From NCBI RefSeq assembly GCF_014836535.1, contig NZ_JACSQP010000012.1:1-64000 (forward strand): a stretch of DNA of 64,000 nt, read 5' to 3'. Within the stretch, counting starts at the first letter, position 1, and each line of letters starts with the position of its first letter. A program made the position numbers and the translations under genes. The notes under the pieces are model-generated. The model was given only the letters and a program-made list of their open reading frames with translations. It was not told the origin of the DNA and did no database searches. Positions 55,747-64,000 of the stretch are shown here, piece after piece. Source of the DNA: Microbacterium pullorum. GTDB taxonomy: Bacteria > Actinomycetota > Actinomycetes > Actinomycetales > Microbacteriaceae.

Positions 55747-56384
55747 CGCAGGCCCTCCACGTCGAATCCATCCGCGCCGTCGTCGAGCAGCGGCGAGATG
55801 TGCGGCAGCTCGTCGAGCGAGTTGATGCCGAGGTTGACCAGCAGCGCGTCGGTCGTGCCGTAGTTGATCGCCCCGGTCTCGGGGTCGGTGAACAGTTCGG
55901 TGATGAGTCCGCGTGCGACGAGCGTGCGCACCACCGAGTCGACGTTGACGGCGCGGATCGAGGCCACCTGGCTGCGCGTCACCGGCTGCTTGTAGGCGAT
56001 GACGGCGAGGGTCTCCAGCGCCGCCTGCGACAGCCGCGAGGGGGCCTGGGCGTTGACGAACTCCGACACGAGGTCGTCGTGCTCGGCACGCACGTACAGG
56101 CGCCAGCCGCCACCCACTTCCCGCAGCTCGAACCCGCGCCTGGGCCCGCCGGCCTGACCGTCGTAGTCGGCGACGAGCGTCTCGATCGCCTGACGCACGG
56201 CGGCCGTGGGCGCGCCGACGGCGGCCGCGAGGCTCACGAGCGGCTGCGGCTCGTCGATGACCAGCAGGATCGCCTCCAGGCGCTCCGCGACGGATGCCAC
56301 GTCCTGCGGGCGCTCGCGCGGCTGCTCGCTGTCATCGGTCGCGAAGACCGCCTCGTCGGCGGGCAGTGAAGGGTCATCGGTCAT
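55743..56384 (-). CDS. scpB: Segregation and condensation protein B
   Basis: A 213-residue winged-helix protein that dimerises and joins ScpA and SMC in the condensin complex. Typical segment ALETLAVIAYKQPVTRSQ. An 11-bp overlap with scpA. Confidence 0.94.
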   Translation of the reverse strand: MTDDPSLPADEAVFATDDSEQPRERPQDVASVAERLEAILLVIDEPQPLVSLAAAVGAPTAAVRQAIETLVADYDGQAGGPRRGFELREVGGGWRLYVRAEHDDLVSEFVNAQAPSRLSQAALETLAVIAYKQPVTRSQVASIRAVNVDSVVRTLVARGLITELFTDPETGAINYGTTDALLVNLGINSLDELPHISPLLDDGADGFDVEGLR

Positions 56385-57237
56385 AGTCGGCTCCCAGAGA
56401 GGCGAGGCTGTCGTCCGACCAGCGTTCGGCGGTCCAGCGGAGGGTGAGTTCGCCGAGCGGCTCGAGCTGCTCGAACGACAGGGCGGCGTGGCGGTAGAGC
56501 TCCAGCACCGCGAGGAAGCGGGCGACGACCACGCCGGTCTGGGTGACCCCGGCGATGAGGTCGCGGAAGTTGAGGGTGCCGGCGGCGCGCAGCAGCGTCA
56601 CCACGACCGCAGCCTGCTCGCGGATGCTCACCAGCGGCGCGTGCAGATGGTCGAGCCCGACGTGCGGGATCTCCTTGGGCGTCATCGCGAGCACCGCGAG
56701 GGCGGCGAAGTCGTCGAGCGAGAGGGTCCACACCAGCTCCGGCACGGCGCGGCGGTACTTCTCCTCGAGGCGCACCGAGCGGGTGTGGCGACGGTCCTCG
56801 GCCTGCAGTCGCTCGGCGAACCAGCCCGCCACCTCCTTGAAGGCGCGGTATTGCAGCAGGCGCGCGAACAGCAGGTCACGCGCTTCCAGCAGCGCCACCG
56901 ATTCGGCGTCGACGAGTTCCCCCTGGGGCAGGAGGCCGGCGACCTTCATGTCGAGCAGGGTGACGGCGACGACGAGGAACCCGGATGCCTCGTCGAGCTG
57001 CTCCGCGGTCTGCATCGCACGCAGGTACGCGATGAACTCGTCGGTCACGCGGCTGAGTGACACCTCGGTGATGTCGAGCTCGTGCTGGGAGATGAGCGAC
57101 AGCAGCAGGTCGAAGGGACCGTCGAAGACGTCGAGCGACACGCGGAACCCCGCCGCGGCGGCATCCGTGTCCGGCGCCGCGGTGGGTGCCGGCGCGTCGA
57201 CGGCGGGAGACAGCTCGTCGTCAGGCGACGGCGCCAC
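56374..57237 (-). CDS. scpA: Segregation and condensation protein A
   Basis: A 287-residue kleisin. The family start FDGPFDLLLSLI is clear, followed by EFIAYLRAM. I chose GTG at 57237, overlapping the parA stop by 17 bp; a longer frame to 57330 would overlap parA by about 110 bp. Confidence 0.93.
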   Translation of the reverse strand: MAPSPDDELSPAVDAPAPTAAPDTDAAAAGFRVSLDVFDGPFDLLLSLISQHELDITEVSLSRVTDEFIAYLRAMQTAEQLDEASGFLVVAVTLLDMKVAGLLPQGELVDAESVALLEARDLLFARLLQYRAFKEVAGWFAERLQAEDRRHTRSVRLEEKYRRAVPELVWTLSLDDFAALAVLAMTPKEIPHVGLDHLHAPLVSIREQAAVVVTLLRAAGTLNFRDLIAGVTQTGVVVARFLAVLELYRHAALSFEQLEPLGELTLRWTAERWSDDSLASLGADYDR

Positions 57238-58102
57238 GGGCGACCAGCTCCCGCGCCAGCCGCAGGTAGGCCTGGGCAGCCGGGTGCTCCGGTGCGAACT
57301 CGGTGATCGGCACGCCCGACACCGACGCATCCGGGAACTTCACCGTGCGGCCGATGACGGTCTCCAGCACGTCGTCGCCGAACGCGTCGACGACGCGCTC
57401 CAGCACCTCGCGGGAGTGGAGCGTGCGGGGGTCGTACATCGTGGCCAGCACGCCGTCGAGGGTGATGGTCGGGTTGAGGCGGTCGCGCACCTTGTCGATC
57501 GTCTCGATCAGCAGGGCGACACCGCGCAGCGCGAAGAACTCGCACTCGAGCGGAATGAGCACGCCGTGGCTCGCGGTCAGCGCGTTGACCGTGAGCAGAC
57601 CCAGCGACGGTTGGCAGTCGACCAGGATGACGTCGTACTCCCCCGCGACCTTGCGCAGCACGCGGGCGAGGATCGTCTCGCGGGCGACCTCGTTGACCAG
57701 GTGCACCTCGGCCGCGGACAGGTCGATGTTGGCCGGCAGGATGTCGAGGTTCTCGACAGCGGTGCGCACGATGACCTCGTGCGGATCGCGCTTGCTGTCC
57801 AGCAGCAGGTCGTAGATCGTGGGGATCTCGTGCGTCTGGATGCCGAGGCCCGCCGACAACGCGCCCTGCGGATCGAAGTCGACCGCCAGCACGCGGCGTC
57901 CGTACTCCGCGAGCGAGGCCGCCAGGTTGATGGTGGTCGTCGTCTTGCCGACGCCGCCCTTCTGGTTGCAGAGCGAAATGATGCGTGCGGGGCCGTGACC
58001 GTCGAGCTTCGGCGGGGTCGGGAAACCGTGATAAGGACGACCGGTGGGACCGATCGGAGTGTCCCCCGTTGCAGCCTTCGCCGCCTGTGCCTTACCCGCC
58101 AC
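57221..58102 (-). CDS. ParA-family ATPase upstream of scpAB
   Basis: A 293-residue ATPase with the deviant Walker A KGGVGKTTT (48-56), LAVDFDPQGALS and VDCQPSLGLLTVNAL. It is the second ParA of actinobacteria, encoded with scpAB rather than with parB at the origin, and likely helps chromosome organisation. Confidence 0.92.
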   Translation of the reverse strand: MAGKAQAAKAATGDTPIGPTGRPYHGFPTPPKLDGHGPARIISLCNQKGGVGKTTTTINLAASLAEYGRRVLAVDFDPQGALSAGLGIQTHEIPTIYDLLLDSKRDPHEVIVRTAVENLDILPANIDLSAAEVHLVNEVARETILARVLRKVAGEYDVILVDCQPSLGLLTVNALTASHGVLIPLECEFFALRGVALLIETIDKVRDRLNPTITLDGVLATMYDPRTLHSREVLERVVDAFGDDVLETVIGRTVKFPDASVSGVPITEFAPEHPAAQAYLRLARELVARGAVA

Positions 58103-58154
58103 CGATGCTCCTGCCTCTGCGATCCCCTGCGTCGAGTGTAGTCGCCCGTGACGA

Positions 58155-58194
58155 GAACCCCGGAGGGCGCGCGGCTGCGTGCCCTCCGGGGTTC
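58155..58194 (-). terminator. Terminator after the septum-formation lipoprotein gene
   Basis: Perfect 14-bp arms (GAACCCCGGAGGGC and complement) with a 12-nt loop; no strong T run, as is usual in high-GC bacteria. Confidence 0.82.
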
Positions 58195-58213
58195 TGCGAG
58201 GCGAAGATCCGGC

Positions 58214-58735
58214 TCAGCGCGCGGCGCCGGCGAGGCTGCCGGTCAGCAGGTTCGCGCCTTCGTAGACCATGCAGAGGATCTCGCGGTCACCCGACGCCCA
58301 CGAGCCGTCGCTCGGGTACATCGGCCAGTAGTCCAGCACCGACTCGGTGAAGGGAACACCGATGAACTCGGTGAACGCGTCGCCGGCACAGACGGTGTCC
58401 GCCTCGTCCAGGAGCACGTCCTCGCCGGGGTACTCCTCACCCGAGACGGACGAGTCGAACGCGTGGTAGACCTCGTCTTCGTGCTCTTCACTGCACGGCA
58501 CGACCGGGATGCTCTGCAGCTGGCTCTCTTCGATCACGGCGGCGGAGTTGATGCAGTCGCCGACACGGATGGAGAACACGTCGACGTCCTCCTGGCCCTC
58601 GGTGACCTGCCCGCTGGTCTCATCGCGCTGCGGCTGGGCACCCTCGGTCGGGAACTGGGCGGCCGAGCAGGCGCTGAGGGTCAGCAGACCCGCGACCACG
58701 AGTCCGACGGCGGCCAGTGGGGGACGGAGCTTCAT
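58214..58735 (-). CDS. Lipoprotein with septum-formation-like domain
   Basis: A 173-residue protein with a lipobox (LLTLSACS), so anchored on the outer membrane leaflet face of the cell. The mature part has the GDCINSAAV and VPCSEEHEDEVYHAF segments seen in the actinobacterial septum-formation domain; four cysteines could form disulfides. Exact role unknown. Confidence 0.82.
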   Translation of the reverse strand: MKLRPPLAAVGLVVAGLLTLSACSAAQFPTEGAQPQRDETSGQVTEGQEDVDVFSIRVGDCINSAAVIEESQLQSIPVVPCSEEHEDEVYHAFDSSVSGEEYPGEDVLLDEADTVCAGDAFTEFIGVPFTESVLDYWPMYPSDGSWASGDREILCMVYEGANLLTGSLAGAAR

Positions 58736-58832
58736 TGCGTGACTCTCTCTCTGTTTCGCTGTGGGTGCACGTGCCCCGAAGGGCCCAGCCACACACAATG
58801 CCAGCAGAGGTCGTCGTCGCGCGAATCCGCGG

Positions 58833-59432
58833 TCAGAGGCTTCCCAGCACGTCCAGTCGCAGCTGCGCGACGATCGCGATGAGCGCGTAGTTCAGCACGG
58901 TGATCAGCGGCGCCCAGGTCAGCAGCATCTGACCGACGCGTGGCATCCGCCCCCACACCCCGTCGCGGACCGCCCAGCCGAGCGTGAACCAGAACAACGG
59001 AATGGTCACGAGCCACACCACCATGCACCAGGGGCAGAGCGACCCGTACTCGAAGACGCTGCGGTAGGCGAAGAGGTGCACCAGCAGGAATCCGCCGAGA
59101 AGGAACGCGGTGAACACGCGCCAGTACCAGAGGCGCAGACCCTGCGGGGCGGCGAGCGCGCTCGCCCCGGCGTAGACGGGGCCGAGGAACAGGGTGATGC
59201 CGATGATGGAGTTGCTGAAGCCCAGCAGGTTGCCGCCGGGTGAGAGCAGGTTGGGACCGCACGTGACGAGCACGCTGATCTCGCACGAGATGAGCGGGTC
59301 GGCGCCCACCAGCTGGCCGATGTACTCCTGGTAGAGCAGGAACGACACGATCCATCCGGCGACGGCCGCGACGATCCAGAAAATCGCGAGCGCTCGCGGC
59401 GGGCGCACCGATGCCGCAGTGGGATTCGACAT
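58833..59432 (-). CDS. Vitamin K epoxide reductase family protein (VKOR)
   Basis: A 199-residue membrane protein with five hydrophobic segments. Active-site CPWC at C133-C136 and loop cysteines C50 and C58. It reoxidises periplasmic-type thiol oxidases using quinone, providing disulfide formation outside the cell. Confidence 0.92.
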   Translation of the reverse strand: MSNPTAASVRPPRALAIFWIVAAVAGWIVSFLLYQEYIGQLVGADPLISCEISVLVTCGPNLLSPGGNLLGFSNSIIGITLFLGPVYAGASALAAPQGLRLWYWRVFTAFLLGGFLLVHLFAYRSVFEYGSLCPWCMVVWLVTIPLFWFTLGWAVRDGVWGRMPRVGQMLLTWAPLITVLNYALIAIVAQLRLDVLGSL

Positions 59433-59498
59433 GACCACAGTCTGGCGCGCACCCCCGTGTCGCGCACGGGCCACGGCCGTGAAAAGCCGTCGGGCGCG

Positions 59499-60422
59499 TC
59501 AGCGGGCGCGGGGGTGCGCCGTGACGTACACGTCGCGCAGCGCATCGGGCGAGACGTAGGTGTAGATCTGGGTCGTCGCGACCGAGGCATGGCCGAGCAG
59601 TTCCTGCACGACGCGCACGTCGGCGCCGCCCTGCAGCAGGTGGGTGGCGAAGGAGTGCCGCAGCGTGTGGGGCGACACGTGCGCCGTCAGCTGGGCGCGT
59701 TCGGCGGCGTGGCCGATCACCGCCCAGGCGCTCTGACGAGACAGCGGTGCGCCGCGGACGCCGAGGAACAGGCGAGGCGATGCCGCGCCCCGCCGGGCGA
59801 GCTCGGGTCGCACCCGGGTGAGGTACGCGTCCAGCGCGGCGCGCGCGTACGACCCGATCGGCACGATGCGTTCCTTGTCGCCTTTGCCCCGCACCCGCAG
59901 CACGTCGCCGTGGGCGAGGTCGTCGACATCGAGCTGCACGATCTCGGAGATGCGCGCTCCGGTGGCGTACAGCAGCTCCAGCAGGGCGCGGTCCCGCATC
60001 CCCACGAGGTCTCCCGGCGCGGCATCCTCGGCGGCGGGGCCCGACGCATCGAGCAGCGCTTCGACCTGCGCGATCGTCAGCGCCTTGGGGAGGCGCCGGG
60101 CGGCTTTGGGCGGGCGCAGCCGCCCGGTGGGGTCTTCGGTCGCGATGCCCTCCCGCGCGAGGAAGCGGTGGAACGAGCGCACCGCCGACTGCAGGCGCGC
60201 GAGGCTCGACGACGCCGGCGGCGGGTCGGCGGCCGCGCGGTCGGCGACGAACGCCGACACGACATCGGCCGTCACCTCGTCGGTGTCACCGATCCCTGCG
60301 GCGTCGAGCCACTGCGCGTAGCCGGCGAGGTCCCGGCGGTACGCGGCGCTGGTGTGCGGCGAGAGCCCGCGTTCGATCGCGACATGGCGCAGATACGCGT
60401 CGACCGCGCGGTCGACCTGCAC
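59499..60422 (-). CDS. xerD: Chromosome dimer resolution recombinase XerD
   Basis: A 307-residue tyrosine recombinase with all catalytic residues: R in GARISEI, HTLRHSF, GHASV, and Y in TQIYTYV. It acts with XerC at dif. GTG start at 60422. The pyrG-nudix-xerD order is typical of actinobacteria and marks this as a housekeeping gene, unlike the element's integrase. Confidence 0.94.
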   Translation of the reverse strand: MQVDRAVDAYLRHVAIERGLSPHTSAAYRRDLAGYAQWLDAAGIGDTDEVTADVVSAFVADRAAADPPPASSSLARLQSAVRSFHRFLAREGIATEDPTGRLRPPKAARRLPKALTIAQVEALLDASGPAAEDAAPGDLVGMRDRALLELLYATGARISEIVQLDVDDLAHGDVLRVRGKGDKERIVPIGSYARAALDAYLTRVRPELARRGAASPRLFLGVRGAPLSRQSAWAVIGHAAERAQLTAHVSPHTLRHSFATHLLQGGADVRVVQELLGHASVATTQIYTYVSPDALRDVYVTAHPRAR

Positions 60423-60423
60423 G

Positions 60424-62734
<2,311 letters not shown>

Positions 62735-64000
62735 TCATCCTATCAGCCCTGCGGCGCCGAGGCTCAGCAACTCGCGTGCGTGTGTCAGCGCGGCGTCGGA
62801 GTCGGCCATGCCCGACAGCAGCCGGGCCATCTCCGCCTCGCGTTCGGCGCCCTCCAGCCGGCGCACGCTCGAGGCGGTGACCGACCCGTCGTTGGCCTTC
62901 ACGACGGTGAGGTGGTTGCCGGCGAAAGCGGCGACCTGGGCGAGGTGGGTGACCACGACGACCTGCGACGATTCCGCCAGCCGCGCCAGGCGACGGCCCA
63001 CCTCGATGGCGGCGGCTCCGCCGATGCCGGCATCCACTTCGTCGAACACGAAGGTCGGCACCGGGTCGGTGCCGGCGATCACGACTTCCAGGGCGAGCAT
63101 GACGCGGCTGAGCTCGCCGCCCGATGCCCCCTTGGCCACCGACCGGGGTTCCGCCCCGGGGTGGGGGGCGAGGAGGATGGTCACCTCGTCGCGCCCTGCG
63201 GCCGACGCTGCGCCCGGGGCGACGTCGACCACGAGCCGGGCGTCGGGCAGGGCCAGCGCGCGCAGTTCTTCGGTGACGGCGGCGCCGAGCCGCTCGGCGG
63301 CCTCGGTGCGCGCGGTGGTGAGAGCGGCGGCCGCAGCGTCGAGAACGGTCGATGCCGCGGCGCTCTCCTCGGTGAGCCGGCCGATGCGGTCGCCGTCGTC
63401 GTCGAGTTCGACCAGGCGCGCCGAGCCGGTCTGCAGCAGCGCGATCGCGGCATCCACCGTCCCGTGCACACGGGTGAGGGTCGCCAGCTCCGCGCGGCGC
63501 TCTTCGACGGCGGCGAGTTCCTGTGGACCGGTCTCGTCGAGGTCGGCGAGGTAGCCGGCCAGCGCCTGTGCGAGGTCGGCGGCGCGGTAGCCGATGTCGG
63601 CGGCCTGCTCGGCGAGGCTCGTGAGGGCCTCGTCACGTTCGGCGGCGCGCTCCAGGGCGCGTTTGGCCTCGGCGGCCAGGGCCACGACGTCGGGCACGTC
63701 GTCGTCGGACGACAGCGTCGCATGCGCTGTCGCCGCCGCCAGTCGCAGGTCCTCGGCGTGCGAGAGACGCTCCGAGCGACGGGCGAGGTCGTCGTCCTCC
63801 CCCGGCTGCGGGGCGATGCGTTCGATGTCGGCCAGCAGCAGCCGCAGGTCCTCGGCTTCGCGGGCGCGCGCGTCGCGGTCGCGGGTGAGTTCGGTCAGCT
63901 CCGCATCGAGGGCACGCCATCGGTCGTACGCCTCGCGATACACCCGCACGGCGTCGGCGATGGGCGCGCCGCCGAAGCGGTCCAGCGCGTCGCGCTGGGC
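62735..64000 (-). CDS. recN: DNA repair protein RecN, C-terminal part (runs off the window)
   Basis: The frame stays open to position 64000, so the true start is outside. The visible 420 or so residues hold the coiled coil and the C-terminal ATPase half with ASGGELSRVMLALEVV (signature), FVFDEVDAGIGG (Walker B) and VVTHLAQVAAFA. RecN is an SMC-like protein for double-strand-break repair. Confidence 0.94.
   Translation of the reverse strand, partial: AQRDALDRFGGAPIADAVRVYREAYDRWRALDAELTELTRDRDARAREAEDLRLLLADIERIAPQPGEDDDLARRSERLSHAEDLRLAAATAHATLSSDDDVPDVVALAAEAKRALERAAERDEALTSLAEQAADIGYRAADLAQALAGYLADLDETGPQELAAVEERRAELATLTRVHGTVDAAIALLQTGSARLVELDDDGDRIGRLTEESAAASTVLDAAAAALTTARTEAAERLGAAVTEELRALALPDARLVVDVAPGAASAAGRDEVTILLAPHPGAEPRSVAKGASGGELSRVMLALEVVIAGTDPVPTFVFDEVDAGIGGAAAIEVGRRLARLAESSQVVVVTHLAQVAAFAGNHLTVVKANDGSVTASSVRRLEGAEREAEMARLLSGMADSDAALTHARELLSLGAAGLIG

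Overview
The window reads as a high-GC actinobacterial chromosome, most likely Microbacteriaceae and probably Microbacterium (inferred from protein style, GC and gene order; no database search was possible). From the left edge to about 43.2 kb it holds most of an integrative and conjugative element (ICE). From 43.2 kb to the right edge it is ordinary chromosome.

Left part of the ICE (0-14.5 kb, minus strand): a MobF relaxase-helicase, preceded by a tightly packed set of genes reading HTH protein, SNF2-type helicase, DUF4391 protein, type III Mod, type III Res, and an ApeA-like HEPN protein. This looks like a composite anti-phage or anti-plasmid island. Next (14.5-17.6 kb, minus) is an operon of XRE repressor, ImmA-type protease, MAB_1171c-like membrane protein and alpha/beta hydrolase. 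It is divided from the rightward transfer operon by four palindromic 14-bp operators, three of them spaced exactly 22 bp apart: a likely on/off switch for the element.

Rightward transfer operon (18-43 kb, plus): ArdC-like antirestriction protein, prim-pol, DUF2637 protein, ParB-like protein, VirB8-like protein, a transglycosylase/M23 peptidase, two DUF6112 proteins, VirB6/TrbL-like protein, SCO6880-like protein, VirB4-like ATPase, VirD4-like coupling protein, SSB, DUF4913 protein, excisionase and tyrosine integrase. Three insertions interrupt it: an IS3-family element that splits the M23 peptidase gene (3-bp target duplication, gene exactly restorable); a lower-GC, opposite-strand three-gene module with a membrane GTPase, which I do not recognise and consider the best candidate for an undescribed system; and a CmtR-CadA-LspA-thioredoxin-like metal-resistance cassette. 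The integrase has one in-frame TAA stop between its two domains, so the element is probably no longer able to excise itself.

Integration site: a complete tRNA-Pro(GGG) lies next to int, and 91 bp away is a second copy of only its 5' half, with a different acceptor stem. The simplest reading is that the element brought its own tRNA-Pro and split the host gene; the other half should lie beyond the left edge. Between int and the tRNA is a nested set of paired repeats at 11-bp spacing that look like integrase arm sites.

Chromosome (43.5-64 kb): GNAT acetyltransferase, lysoplasmalogenase, S4 protein, TetR/MFS pair with a clear operator, Nudix-NYN fusion, nrdDG with putative NrdR boxes, then a long minus-strand block recN-pyrG-nudix-xerD-VKOR-septum lipoprotein-parA-scpA-scpB-rluB-tyrA-cmk-der.
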